From: Mycolicibacterium neworleansense
GTDB lineage: Bacteria > Actinomycetota > Actinomycetes > Mycobacteriales > Mycobacteriaceae
Direction: 5' to 3'
Assembly: GCF_001245615.1 (NCBI RefSeq)
Contig: NZ_CWKH01000001.1
Location: 1,860,001-1,924,000, forward strand
Length of the DNA stretch: 64,000 bases
In this document: piece by piece, positions 52,787-62,813 of the stretch
How positions within the stretch are numbered: the stretch's first letter is position 1
How the letters are laid out: the number at the start of each line of letters is the position of its first letter
Notes under the pieces: generated by a model
The model's database searches: none
What the model was told of the DNA's origin: nothing
Seen by the model: only the letters and a program-made list of their open reading frames with translations
Translations under genes and position numbers: made by a program

Positions 52787-53536
52787 ATGCCGACCACAAA
52801 GGACACCGTCACCACACCCGACGGCAGCTGCCCCGTCACCGTCGCGACGCCGGAGGGCGAGGGCCCCTGGCCCGGGGTGGTGCTGTTTCCCGACGCCGGC
52901 GGCCTGCGCCCCACCATGGAAGAGATGGCGGTCAAGCTGTCCGGGTTCGGTTACGTCGTGCTGGTACCCGACGTCTACTACCGCACCCCAGGCTGGGGAC
53001 CCATCGACCTCAACACCGTGTTCACCGATCAGGAGCAACGCAAAAAGCTCTTCGAACTGATGGGCACTCTCACCCCGGAGATCCTGGCCGCCGACGCCGA
53101 GGCATTTTTCGACTACCTCGCCGCCCGGCCCGACGTCTCCGGCGACAAGTTCGGCACCACCGGGTACTGCATGGGCGGGCGGGCCTCCCTCATCGTCGCG
53201 ACGCGGGTCCCGGAGCGGGTCGCGGCCGCGCTGTCGTTCCACGGCGGCAGGCTGGCCGTCGAGGATGATCCCGACAGTCCTCACCTGCTGGCCGACAAGA
53301 TCCAGGCGACGGTCTACGTGGCTGCGGCCGAGAACGATGCCTCCTTCACCGAGGATGACGGCAAGAGGTTGCAGGACGCGCTGTCCGGCGCCGCAGTCGA
53401 CCACACGATCGAGTTCTATCCCGCCGCGCACGGCTTCGCGGTGCCCGATCACACGGCGGTGTACGACGAGGCAGCCGCAAAGCGGCATTGGGAGAACACC
53501 GAGCGGGTGTTCGGGGCCGCTTTCGACCCCGCTTAG
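52787..53536 (+). CDS. Dienelactone hydrolase-family protein (Rv2765-like)
   Basis: A 249-residue dienelactone-hydrolase-fold protein. The nucleophile is a cysteine in GYCMGGRA, with the histidine in FYPAAHGFAVPDH and an acid in AENDASFTE. Members hydrolyse lactones or esters; the substrate is unknown. The ATG at 52787 is preceded at seven bases by TAGAAC, a near-consensus -10. It is divergent from thyA-dfrA and followed by a CitE-like gene after 22 bases. Confidence 0.85.
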   Translation: MPTTKDTVTTPDGSCPVTVATPEGEGPWPGVVLFPDAGGLRPTMEEMAVKLSGFGYVVLVPDVYYRTPGWGPIDLNTVFTDQEQRKKLFELMGTLTPEILAADAEAFFDYLAARPDVSGDKFGTTGYCMGGRASLIVATRVPERVAAALSFHGGRLAVEDDPDSPHLLADKIQATVYVAAAENDASFTEDDGKRLQDALSGAAVDHTIEFYPAAHGFAVPDHTAVYDEAAAKRHWENTERVFGAAFDPA

Positions 53537-53558
53537 GCGGTAAGCGACGATTGACGGC

Positions 53559-54476
53559 GTGTATGACCAGCCCTTCTCCGACGAGTCCTCTTCCACCGAG
53601 CCCGGATTCCGGATCGACCCGGTACTGGCACGGAGCTGGTTGCTGGTAAACGGCGCGCAGTATGAGCGGTTCGCCCCCGCGGCCCGCTCACGCGCCGACA
53701 TCGTCGTCCTCGACATCGAGGATGCCGTCGCTCCCAAGGACAAGGTCTCCGCCCGCGAGAAGGTGACCCGTTGGCTTGCCGACGGCAACCGCGACTGGGT
53801 CCGGATCAACGGCTTCGGCACCCCGTGGTGGGCCGATGACCTGGAGATGCTGGCCGGTACCTCGGTGGGCGGCGTCATGCTCGCCATGGTGGAGTCGGTG
53901 GACCACGTCACCGAGACCGCTCGGCGGCTGCCCGAGGTGCCCATCGTCGCTCTGGTGGAGACCGCCCGCGGCCTCGAACGGATCACCGAGATCGCCTCGG
54001 CCAAGGGGGCATTCCGGCTCGCGTTCGGCATCGGCGACTTCCGGCGCGACACCGGTTTCGGCGACAACCCGGCAACGCTGGCGTACGCGCGGTCCCGGTT
54101 CACCATCGCGGCCAAGGCCGCCGGGCTCCCCGGCGCCATCGACGGCCCCACCGTGGGGTCCAGCGCACTGCGGCTGTCGGAGGCCACCGCGGTTTCGGCC
54201 GAGTTCGGCATGACCGGCAAGATCTGCCTGACACCTGACCAGTGCCCGACCGTCAACGAGGGCCTGGCTCCGTCGCAGGACGAGATCAGTTGGGCCAAGG
54301 AGTTTTTCGCCGAATTCCAGCGCGACGGCGGGGAAATCCGCAACGGGTCAGACCTGCCCCGTATCGCCCGGGCCAACAAGATTCTGGACCTGGCGCGGGC
54401 GTACGGCATCCACGAACCCGAGTACAGCGACGACCCCGATCACGTGCCGGCCCCGTCCGACACGTATCACTACTGA
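53559..54476 (+). CDS. HpcH/HpaI aldolase / CitE-like lyase
   Basis: A 305-residue TIM-barrel CitE-like protein. The SWLLVNGAQYERFAPAARSRADIVVLDIEDAVAP segment holds the metal/CoA-site acid and VALVETARGLERI and LAFGIGDFRRDTG complete the active site. Such enzymes cleave or form malyl-, citramalyl- or related CoA thioesters. The specific reaction is not readable. Start is GTG 53559. Confidence 0.82.
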   Translation: MYDQPFSDESSSTEPGFRIDPVLARSWLLVNGAQYERFAPAARSRADIVVLDIEDAVAPKDKVSAREKVTRWLADGNRDWVRINGFGTPWWADDLEMLAGTSVGGVMLAMVESVDHVTETARRLPEVPIVALVETARGLERITEIASAKGAFRLAFGIGDFRRDTGFGDNPATLAYARSRFTIAAKAAGLPGAIDGPTVGSSALRLSEATAVSAEFGMTGKICLTPDQCPTVNEGLAPSQDEISWAKEFFAEFQRDGGEIRNGSDLPRIARANKILDLARAYGIHEPEYSDDPDHVPAPSDTYHY

Positions 54477-54483
54477 GGTTGGC

Positions 54484-54948
54484 TCAGGCCTTCGGTTTGT
54501 CGTCGTTGCGGTGCAGGAAGGTGTTGATCGCGCGGGCGATGCCGCGGCCGGCGTAGATGCCGGCCGCCACCGACACGATGATCATCGCGATGAACATCAC
54601 CAGCCAGTTGCTCCGACTGTGGCTGACGTTCCACCAGATGAAGGTGAACAGCAGTGCGCAGACGAAAACGACGATGTCCCGCCAATTCCCGCGGTAGGAC
54701 ATCGCGGCTTCCCGGATCTCGCGACTGCGGTCACTCGCCTCGATCAGGCCGTCGATACGTTCGTCGATGCTGGCCTTGAGTCGCGCCTTGCGTTCGACAT
54801 CTTCGGCGGGTAACCGGTCCAAGAGATCTAGGTCCTTGGTGATCATCCCGCGGATGTCCGGTGGCTTGAGGTTGCCTGCGATCACCCCGAGCATCGCACC
54901 ACCGGCGATGGGCGCGGCTCCGAGTGCAAGTTCGGCGATCCCCGGCAT
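54484..54948 (-). CDS. Membrane protein with central coiled coil
   Basis: A 154-residue protein with a weak N-terminal hydrophobic segment (LALGAAPIAGGAMLGVIAG), a charged helix (DRLPAEDVERKARLKASIDERIDGL), and two C-terminal membrane helices (IVVFVCALLFTFIWWNV; WLVMFIAMIIVSVAAGIYAG), ending in a basic tail. The function is unknown. It lies 13 bases downstream of the flavodoxin-like gene on the same strand and converges with the CitE-like gene. Confidence 0.65.
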   Translation of the reverse strand: MPGIAELALGAAPIAGGAMLGVIAGNLKPPDIRGMITKDLDLLDRLPAEDVERKARLKASIDERIDGLIEASDRSREIREAAMSYRGNWRDIVVFVCALLFTFIWWNVSHSRSNWLVMFIAMIIVSVAAGIYAGRGIARAINTFLHRNDDKPKA

Positions 54949-54961
54949 AGCTGTCCTCTCG

Positions 54962-55413
54962 TCAGTCCATCAGTGTGGCAGCCAACGTCCCGCCCAGCTC
55001 GTAGGCCCGCTCCCGGACACCGCCGTCGACCGCACCCGTAACTTCGAGCACGGCGGCCGCTTTGACCAACGCCAGCCCCGTGGCGATCTTGTCGACCGCA
55101 CTCGCCGCACCGACGGTGTCGTTGTTGCCATGCACCCACAGCCCGTACGGACGCCCGGCCACATGATCGAGGCTCGGGTAGTACACCGTATCGAAGAAGT
55201 GCTTCAGCGCACCGCTCATATAGCCGAAATTCGCTGTGGTACCGAACAAATAGCCGTCGGCGGACAACATGTCGGAAACCGTCGCAGCTAAGGCGGGCTT
55301 CGATTCCACCGTGACGCCGGAGAGGTCCGGATCGTGTGTCCCGGCCAACACCGCCTCCAGGAGCTCACGCGTCGCCGGAGACGGCGTGTGATGCACCACC
55401 AGCAGCGTTTTGG

Positions 55414-55417
<4 letters not shown>
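54962..55417 (-). CDS. Flavodoxin-like NAD(P)H-dependent FMN reductase family protein (Rv2771c-like)
   Basis: A 151-residue flavodoxin-fold protein. KTLLVVHHTPSPATRELLEAVLAG corresponds to the FMN phosphate loop, and LFGTTANFGYMSGALKHFFDTVYY to the isoalloxazine-binding loop. It is probably an FMN-dependent reductase or flavodoxin. The gene overlaps the next upstream gene by four bases (ATGA) in the dapB cluster. Confidence 0.82.
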
Positions 55418-56762
<1,345 letters not shown>

Positions 56763-56815
56763 TCAGATATCGAATGTATGTCCGAATCATGTCGGACGCC
56801 ATCTACGGTGGAGGC

Positions 56816-57586
56816 ATGCGTCTGATCCAGCTGGTGCCGTTCGCCGTCGCCGTTCTGGCCTTCGTGGGGTGTTCCGACAACGCGGCCGCCGACGATGCCG
56901 ACCTGAACGGTCGCACGTTCATATCGCAGCAGGTGGAAGGCGAGCAGATTCCCGGCGGTGGACCGCTGACGGTCGGTTTCGACGGGAAGCAGATCAGCAC
57001 CTTCGCGGGCTGCAACCACGGTTCGGGCGCCGCCGACCTGTCCGAGGGGCGGATCACCACCCAGTTGGCGATGACCATGATGGCCTGCCCGCCGCCGGTC
57101 GGCGATGCCGACGCCTGGGTGTCAAAGTTCTTCGACGCCAAGCCAAGCTGGTCACTGTCCGGCGATACCCTCACATTGCGCACCGATGCGGCGGCCGTGA
57201 CGTTACGGGACAAGAAGGTGGCCGATCCTGATCGCCCGCTGACCGGCACCACCTGGCAGGTCACCAGCCTGGTGTCCGCGCAGGCGGTCAGTACCTCGGT
57301 CGCACTCGAACAGTCCAAACCGACGCTGACCATCGGGGTCGACGGCGCGGTGAGCGGTTCGACGGGCTGCAACCGGATCACCGGCCACGCAACCGTTTCC
57401 GGGTCTCCGGCGGTGATCGAGTTCGGTCCGCTGGCCACCACCCGAATGGCCTGCCCGCCCGAGGTGGCCGAAGTCGAACAGGCCGTGCTGCGCGTGCTCC
57501 AGGGCACGGTGCAGACCGCCATCGACGCCGACGAGCTCAAGCTGTCCGGTACCGACGGCAACGGTTTGGTACTGCGGGCGCAATGA
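56816..57586 (+). CDS. Secreted protein with two META domains, probable lipoprotein
   Basis: A 256-residue protein. The N-terminus (MRLIQLVPFAVAVLAFVGCS) is a signal peptide ending in a lipobox-like FVGC. Two META/HslJ-type domains follow, each with a CN motif (FAGCNHGSG; STGCNRITG) and a MACPP motif (MMACPPPVG; RMACPPEVA). HslJ-type proteins are linked to stress or antibiotic tolerance; the function here is unknown. The ATG at 56816 is chosen to give a normal signal peptide, although the GGAGG is very close. An upstream ATG at 56789 would add acidic residues. It converges with aldR two bases away. Confidence 0.72.
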   Translation: MRLIQLVPFAVAVLAFVGCSDNAAADDADLNGRTFISQQVEGEQIPGGGPLTVGFDGKQISTFAGCNHGSGAADLSEGRITTQLAMTMMACPPPVGDADAWVSKFFDAKPSWSLSGDTLTLRTDAAAVTLRDKKVADPDRPLTGTTWQVTSLVSAQAVSTSVALEQSKPTLTIGVDGAVSGSTGCNRITGHATVSGSPAVIEFGPLATTRMACPPEVAEVEQAVLRVLQGTVQTAIDADELKLSGTDGNGLVLRAQ

Positions 57587-57588
57587 AC

Positions 57589-58101
57589 TTACAGCGGTGA
57601 CGCCCCGCGCAGATGCTCGAAGATCAGCGAGGTCTGCGTGCCCGCGACATCGGCGTCGGCGTTGAGGTTCTCCACCACGAACGCCCGCAGATCCTCGGTA
57701 TCGCGCGCGGCCACATGAAGGATGAAGTCGTCTCCCCCGGCCAGGAAATACACGTCCATCACCTGGGGCCGGGTACGGATGTGGGCGATGAAGTTGCGGA
57801 TCTTTCCGCGCGCGTTCGACTGCAGGCTCACCGAGATCATCGCCTGCAGGCTGAGACCGACGGCGGCCGGATCGATGTCGGTATAGAAACCCCGGATCAC
57901 CCCGATGTCCTGCAACCGGCGCACCCGGCCGTGGCAGGTCGAGGCAGCGATCCCGACCGCGTCGGCCAATGCGCTGTTGGACATGCGGGCATCGGCATGC
58001 AGCGCCAAGAGGATGCGCCGGTCCACCTCGTCGAGTTCAGGCCGAACATCCTTCGGCGAACGGGTTCCACGCCCGGGCAAGTTTGACGATTCTTCAGTCA
58101 C
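57589..58101 (-). CDS. aldR: AldR, Lrp/AsnC-family regulator of ald
   Basis: A 170-residue Lrp/AsnC protein. The HTH is LDEVDRRILLALHADARMSNSALADAVGIAASTCHGRVRRL, and the RAM ligand-binding domain follows. It lies divergently next to ald, as AldR (Rv2779c) does in M. tuberculosis, where it regulates ald in response to amino acids. The GTG at 58101 is six bases from a -10 TAGAGT (58108-58113 on the minus strand), so it is leaderless. Confidence 0.9.
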   Translation of the reverse strand: MTEESSNLPGRGTRSPKDVRPELDEVDRRILLALHADARMSNSALADAVGIAASTCHGRVRRLQDIGVIRGFYTDIDPAAVGLSLQAMISVSLQSNARGKIRNFIAHIRTRPQVMDVYFLAGGDDFILHVAARDTEDLRAFVVENLNADADVAGTQTSLIFEHLRGASPL

Positions 58102-58130
58102 TTGAACACTCTAACGAATCTTTATCGGAG

Positions 58131-58145
58131 ATATTGCTCAATAAT
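58131..58145. promoter_or_regulatory. AldR-type operator candidate between aldR and ald
   Basis: ATATTGCTCAATAAT contains the perfect palindrome ATTGCTCAAT in an AT-rich block that stands out from the GC-rich background. Its position in the 94-base divergent gap fits an Lrp-family binding site. Other weak copies may lie nearby. Confidence 0.4.
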
Positions 58146-58195
58146 CGCAGTTTCTTCACACTTATGTCAGCACCCCAAACTGTGAAGGAGCGATC

Positions 58196-59311
58196 ATGCT
58201 CGTCGGCGTCCCGACCGAGATCAAGAACAACGAGTACCGAGTGGCTATCACCCCGGCAGGTGTGGCGGAGCTGACCCGCCGCGGCCACGACGTGATCATC
58301 CAGGCCGGCGCCGGCGAAGGTTCAGCCATCACCGACAACGACTTCAAGGCCGCCGGTGCCGAGATCGTCGCCACGGCCGACCAGGTCTGGGCCGACGCCG
58401 AGCTCCTGCTCAAGGTCAAGGAGCCCATCGCGGCCGAGTACTCGCGCATGCGCAAGGGCCAGACCCTGTTCACCTATCTGCACCTGGCGGCGTCCAAGGA
58501 GTGCACCGACGCACTGCTGGCCTCGGGTACCACCTCGATCGCCTACGAGACGGTGCAGACCGCTGATGGCGCGCTGCCTCTGCTGGCCCCGATGAGCGAG
58601 GTCGCCGGCCGCCTGTCCGCCCAGGTCGGCTCCTACCACCTGATGCGTACGCAGGGCGGGCGCGGGGTGCTGATGGGCGGCGTCCCGGGTGTCGCTCCGG
58701 CCGAGGTCGTCGTCATCGGCGGTGGTGTGGCCGGCTACAACGCCGCTCGCATCGCCAAGGGCATGGGCGCCCACGTCACCGTGTTCGACCTGAACATCAA
58801 CACGCTGCGCAAGATCGACAACGAGTCAGGCGGCAGCATCGAGACCCGTTACTCGTCGTCACTGGAGCTGGAAGAGGCGGTCAAGAAGGCCGACCTGGTG
58901 ATCGGCGCGGTGCTGATCCCCGGCGCCAAGGCCCCCAAATTGGTCACGAATTCGACGGTGGCCCATATGAAGCCGGGTGCAGTGCTGGTCGACATCGCCA
59001 TCGACCAGGGTGGCTGCTTCGAGGATTCGCGGCCCACCACACATGACGACCCGACGTTCGCCGTGCACGACACGGTGTTCTACTGCGTGGCCAACATGCC
59101 CGGCTCGGTGCCGCGCACCTCGACGTTCGCACTGACCAACGCCACCATGCCGTACGTGCTCAAGCTGGCCGACAAGGGCTGGCAGGCCGCTTGCGCGGCC
59201 GACCAGGCGTTGGCCAAGGGCCTTTCGACGCACGAGGGTGCGCTGCTGTCCGAGCAGGTCGCCGTCGACCTGGACATGCCGTTCACCGATCCGGCCGGCC
59301 TCCTGGTCTGA
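58196..59311 (+). CDS. ald: L-alanine dehydrogenase
   Basis: A 371-residue alanine dehydrogenase, the length of M. tuberculosis Ald as remembered. [24 protein letters not shown] is the family start; the catalytic Lys lies in [12 protein letters not shown] and the His in [11 protein letters not shown]. The NAD site is [28 protein letters not shown]. It interconverts alanine with pyruvate and ammonia and is induced by alanine and hypoxia in mycobacteria. GAAGGAG lies six bases before the ATG. A strong hairpin follows. Confidence 0.96.
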   Translation: MLVGVPTEIKNNEYRVAITPAGVAELTRRGHDVIIQAGAGEGSAITDNDFKAAGAEIVATADQVWADAELLLKVKEPIAAEYSRMRKGQTLFTYLHLAASKECTDALLASGTTSIAYETVQTADGALPLLAPMSEVAGRLSAQVGSYHLMRTQGGRGVLMGGVPGVAPAEVVVIGGGVAGYNAARIAKGMGAHVTVFDLNINTLRKIDNESGGSIETRYSSSLELEEAVKKADLVIGAVLIPGAKAPKLVTNSTVAHMKPGAVLVDIAIDQGGCFEDSRPTTHDDPTFAVHDTVFYCVANMPGSVPRTSTFALTNATMPYVLKLADKGWQAACAADQALAKGLSTHEGALLSEQVAVDLDMPFTDPAGLLV

Positions 59312-59324
59312 TCCCGTCCCTACC

Positions 59325-59358
59325 GTCGCCCGGCCGGAGTCCGCTCCGGCCGGGCGAC
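59325..59358 (+). terminator. Stem-loop terminator after ald
   Basis: GTCGCCCGGCCGGAG pairs perfectly with CTCCGGCCGGGCGAC (15 bp) around a TCCG tetraloop, 13 bases after the ald stop. There is no U-tract. Confidence 0.65.
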
Positions 59359-59382
59359 GCGCATCCGGGCGCATAGCCATTC

Positions 59383-59403
59383 TTGACACGTGTCAAGTAT
59401 GGT
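59383..59403. promoter_or_regulatory. Perfect palindromic operator and -10 of the DUF4334 gene
   Basis: TTGACACGTGTCAA (59383-59396) is a perfect 14-bp palindrome. The -10 TATGGT (59398-59403) follows at once, ending six bases before the ATG. A repressor of TetR type is likely; none is encoded next to it. Confidence 0.6.
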
Positions 59404-59409
59404 GGCGTC

Positions 59410-59961
59410 ATGTTGCAGCAGCTGTTTCCGACCGTTCCGACGACCACGACTGAGGCGCTCGACGTCTTCGACGCCGCCGAAGCCGTCGAACCGGCGTTCA
59501 TGCTCGGAACCTGGCACGGCGCCGAACTGCCCACCGGGCACCCGATGGACGGCCTGCTGGAGGCCAGCGGCTGGTGGGGCAAGCAGTTCGTCGACGGCGA
59601 GACGGTGCACCCGCTGCTGTTCCCCGCCGGTGACGGCACATCGCTGTGGGCCCTCAACCCGGCGCTGGCGTTCGGCGGGCTTGCCGTGTCGAACAAAATT
59701 CCTCTCCTGCGGAACCGGCCGATGGTCGCACCGATCGCCGCGTTGCGGCCCGTACTGCAAACCCGCGCTCCCAAGGCCAGGTTGCGCACCACTCGCTACC
59801 GCGGCGTCGACACCGCGACGATGGTCTACGACCAGCTGCCCATCAACGACGTGTTCCGACGTCTGTCCGACGACGCCGTGATCGGGGCGATGGATCTCCG
59901 GAACTCGCCGGCGCCGTACTTCTTCGTCCTGCGGCGCGACGACTCGCTACCGGTGACCTAG
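59410..59961 (+). CDS. GXWXG/DUF4334-domain protein
   Basis: A 183-residue protein with an N-terminal GXWXG domain (FMLGTWHGAELPTGHPMDGLLEASGWWGKQFVD) and a C-terminal DUF4334 domain (RLRTTRYRGVDTATMVYDQLPINDVFRRLSDDAVIGAMDL, then PYFFVLRRD). Fatty-acid-binding-like folds have been suggested for this family; the function is unknown. The ATG at 59410 is leaderless by position and controlled by the overlapping palindrome. Confidence 0.8.
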   Translation: MLQQLFPTVPTTTTEALDVFDAAEAVEPAFMLGTWHGAELPTGHPMDGLLEASGWWGKQFVDGETVHPLLFPAGDGTSLWALNPALAFGGLAVSNKIPLLRNRPMVAPIAALRPVLQTRAPKARLRTTRYRGVDTATMVYDQLPINDVFRRLSDDAVIGAMDLRNSPAPYFFVLRRDDSLPVT

Positions 59962-60086
59962 CAGCCGCGCGTACCCACGCTGTTCACCGCACATTCGACC
60001 GGTGGCTCCACGGCGGTGCTTGGATCGAAAGAGCAAGCGCTACAAGGACTTTTCCAGGACCTACATCAAGGACTTAGGAGTCACCC

Positions 60087-60557
60087 ATGGTTAACCTGCC
60101 CGTCGCGCACCAGCCCCGCCCGCTGCTGCCCGAGCTCTCGGAGTTTTTCGCCGGAATCACACCGTTCGCCAGCCTGCGACCGATCTTCGAGCGCAACCTC
60201 ATGCGCATCGAGGACGAGGTCACCGAGGACCACTACGAACTGCGCGCCGAGATCCCCGGCATCGATCCCGCCAACGACGTCCAGATCACCGTGGCCGACG
60301 GCCAGCTGACCGTGAAGGCCGAGCGTTCGGAGCGCACCGACACCACCGCCCGCTCCGAGTTCTCCTACGGTTCCTTTCTGCGTACCGTGACGCTGCCCGC
60401 CGAGGCCGACGAGGACAACATCACCGCCGGCTACGAGCGTGGCATCCTGACCGTGCGCGTACCGCTGTCGGAGAACCCCGCCGGAGCCCGCCAGATCGCG
60501 ATCCAGGACACCGAGAACGGCTCGACCGCAATCGAATCCGCCGAGCACTCAGAGTAA
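60087..60557 (+). CDS. Hsp20/alpha-crystallin small heat-shock protein
   Basis: A 156-residue Hsp20 protein of the mycobacterial Acr/HspX type. The start [20 protein letters not shown] and the alpha-crystallin domain ([41 protein letters not shown] and GILTVRVPL) are clear. It is an ATP-independent holdase. TAGGAG lies seven bases before the ATG. Direct repeats CTACAAGGACTT (60040-60051) and CTACATCAAGGACTT (60061-60075) upstream could be a regulatory site. It overlaps the convergent beta-lactamase gene by nine bases. Confidence 0.88.
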   Translation: MVNLPVAHQPRPLLPELSEFFAGITPFASLRPIFERNLMRIEDEVTEDHYELRAEIPGIDPANDVQITVADGQLTVKAERSERTDTTARSEFSYGSFLRTVTLPAEADEDNITAGYERGILTVRVPLSENPAGARQIAIQDTENGSTAIESAEHSE

Positions 60558-61433
60558 CGACGGCAGTACGAGCGCCGTCAGCTCACCGATGAGCGGGCGC
60601 AGGTTGTCGGCCTTCGGGTCGTCGGCCTGCGACCGCGTCATCATCGCCAACAGCAGTCGTTGACCGTCGGGCCCATACGCGATGCCGACGTCGTTGGTGC
60701 TGCCGTAATCCCCGCTGCCGGTCTTGTCCGCGGTGGTCCAGCCGTCCGGCAGGCCGGCGCGCATGCTCGACGTCTGGTTGGCCCGCATCCAATCCTCCAA
60801 CTGGCGGCGCTGGGGCGGGCTCAACGCGTCACCGGCCAGCACCGCGCGGTACCCGCCTGCCAACGCCGCCGGGGTGGAGGTATCCCTCGGATCACCGGGG
60901 ATCGCCGAGTTCAACTCGACCTCCCAGCGGTCCAACCGGGTGCGGTCATCACCGATGCTGCGGGCGAATGCGGTGATACCGGCAGGCCCGTCAATCGTTT
61001 TGAGCAGCAGGTTGCCCGCCGTGTTGTCGCTGCGCTGCAGCGCCGCCTGGCACAACTCCGCCAAGGTCATCTCGGCACCGGCATGGGTCTCGGTGACCGG
61101 CGAGTTGGGTACGATTGCCGCCGGCTCGACAAACACCCGGTTCTCCAGCGAAATCTGGCGGCGCCCGACCATCTGCAGCACACGCGCGGCGGCGTACCCC
61201 TTGAACGTCGAGCACATCGCGAACATCTCGTCGGGCCGATGAGTGAGTGTCCGCCCGGAATCCAGATTGACCGCGTACAGCCCGATCAGCGCGTTGTGCC
61301 GACGTTCCAGTTCGGCTATCTGGTCATCGATCGGCGCCGCGAACGCCGGCGCGGAGGTCCCCACACCGGCACCGACCGCCACCGCCGCCACGAGCGAACC
61401 GATAAGAACATTGCGTCGAGAGAATCCGGTCAC
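60549..61433 (-). CDS. Class A beta-lactamase with Tat signal
   Basis: A 294-residue class A serine beta-lactamase. A twin-arginine signal ([19 protein letters not shown]) ends near APAFAA. Catalytic motifs are complete: Ser75-Thr-Phe-Lys78, Ser135-Asp-Asn137, the omega-loop Glu171-Val-Glu-Leu-Asn175 and Lys237-Thr-Gly. It hydrolyses penicillins and possibly other beta-lactams in the periplasm. M. tuberculosis blaC (Rv2068c) maps elsewhere. The start is GTG 61433. It is convergent with hsp20, and pepR lies upstream on the same strand. Confidence 0.9.
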   Translation of the reverse strand: MTGFSRRNVLIGSLVAAVAVGAGVGTSAPAFAAPIDDQIAELERRHNALIGLYAVNLDSGRTLTHRPDEMFAMCSTFKGYAAARVLQMVGRRQISLENRVFVEPAAIVPNSPVTETHAGAEMTLAELCQAALQRSDNTAGNLLLKTIDGPAGITAFARSIGDDRTRLDRWEVELNSAIPGDPRDTSTPAALAGGYRAVLAGDALSPPQRRQLEDWMRANQTSSMRAGLPDGWTTADKTGSGDYGSTNDVGIAYGPDGQRLLLAMMTRSQADDPKADNLRPLIGELTALVLPSLL

Positions 61434-61451
61434 CGGACCCAGCGTAGCGGG

Positions 61452-62813
61452 TCAGCCGGTGAGTGATCGAAGCTGTTGCGGCAGAGTCTTTTTCGAGCAG
61501 TACGGGCCGAGCACGGCGGCACCGTAGTCGCGGGAGAGCAACTGGTGAGCGACGGCGTTGACCTCTTCGAGCGTGACCGCCTCGATCTGGGCGAGCGTGT
61601 GATCGATCGTCCGGTGCTCACCGTAATTGAGCTCGCTACGGCCGATCCGGTGCATACGTGATCCCGAATCCTCGAGGCCGAGCACCAACCCACCACGCAA
61701 CGAGCCCTTGGCGATTCGACATTCGTCGGCGGTGATCCCGTCTCTGGCAACGCCTTCCAAAACTTCGGTGGTCAACCGGACCACTTCGTCGAACCGCTCC
61801 GGCTGGCAACCGGCGTATACCGACAACGCGCCGCTGTCGGCGAAGGTGTCGACTGTCGAGTACACCGAGTAGGCCAGGCCGCGGGATTCCCGAATCTGTT
61901 GGAACAGGCGCGAACTCAAGCCTCCACCGAGTGCCGTGTTGAGCACCGACAGCGCCCACCGGTGTTCCCAGTGCCGGCCGGGGGTGCGAACGCCCAGCGA
62001 CACGTGGGTCTGCTCCCCCTCACGGTCGACGACGAGCAACGACGGCTTGCCGCCCACGCGCCCCGCCCCCTTGCGCGGAGCCACCGCGGTGCGCCCGGCT
62101 TCCAGGCGCGGACCGAAATGCTGCCGGACCAACGACACAACCACGTCGTGATCGATGTTGCCCGCCACCGCCACGATCATCCGTTCGGGCGTGTAACGAC
62201 GGACGTGGAACGAGTGCAGCTGCGCACGCGTCATCGTCTCGATCGACTCGACGCTGCCGATCACCGGACGTCCGACCGGATGATCGCCGAACATCGCCGT
62301 CAGGAACACATCTCCGAGACTGTCCTCGGGATCGTCGTCGCGCATGGCGATCTCTTCGAGGACGACGTCGCGTTCCACCTCGACGTCCTCGCTGGCACAA
62401 CGACCCCGCAACACGACGTCGGCCACCAGGTCGACCGCGAGTTCCAGGTCGGAGTCGAGCACATGTGCGTAATAGCAGGTGTGCTCGCGCGTGGTGAACG
62501 CGTTCAGCTCACCGCCGACGGCATCGACAGACTGCGCGATGTCGACTGCGGTGCGCGTCGGGGTGGCCTTGAACAGCAGGTGCTCCAGGAAGTGGGCGGC
62601 ACCCGCGACGCTTCGTCCCTCGTCGCGGGAACCGACTCCCACCCAGACCCCGACGGATGCCGAACGCACCGACGGGATGTATTCAGTGACCACCCGGAGT
62701 CCGCCGGGCAGAACCGTCCGGCGGACATGTGCGGTGTTCAGTGCAGACGCCTTGGATCGAGCTGGTTGATCAGGACTCGGCAGCGGGAGCGGCTTCGGCC
62801 GGCGCCGCGGCAC
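61452..62813 (-). CDS. pepR: M16-family zinc protease PepR
   Basis: A 453-residue M16 peptidase. The inverted zinc motif is HFLEH ([11 protein letters not shown]), with the distal glutamate in [24 protein letters not shown]; the [18 protein letters not shown] segment marks the C-terminal lobe. It resembles the mitochondrial processing peptidase beta subunit. The GTG at 62813 overlaps the gpsI stop by 44 bases, so the two are cotranscribed, as in M. tuberculosis Rv2782c-Rv2783c. Confidence 0.92.
   Translation of the reverse strand: MPRRRPKPLPLPSPDQPARSKASALNTAHVRRTVLPGGLRVVTEYIPSVRSASVGVWVGVGSRDEGRSVAGAAHFLEHLLFKATPTRTAVDIAQSVDAVGGELNAFTTREHTCYYAHVLDSDLELAVDLVADVVLRGRCASEDVEVERDVVLEEIAMRDDDPEDSLGDVFLTAMFGDHPVGRPVIGSVESIETMTRAQLHSFHVRRYTPERMIVAVAGNIDHDVVVSLVRQHFGPRLEAGRTAVAPRKGAGRVGGKPSLLVVDREGEQTHVSLGVRTPGRHWEHRWALSVLNTALGGGLSSRLFQQIRESRGLAYSVYSTVDTFADSGALSVYAGCQPERFDEVVRLTTEVLEGVARDGITADECRIAKGSLRGGLVLGLEDSGSRMHRIGRSELNYGEHRTIDHTLAQIEAVTLEEVNAVAHQLLSRDYGAAVLGPYCSKKTLPQQLRSLTG

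Noticed and set aside
60040..60075. Possible DosR box upstream of hsp20 (repeated AAGGACTT).
   Set aside because: The repeats are direct, and no second half-site matching the palindromic DosR consensus is present. Reported only as direct repeats.
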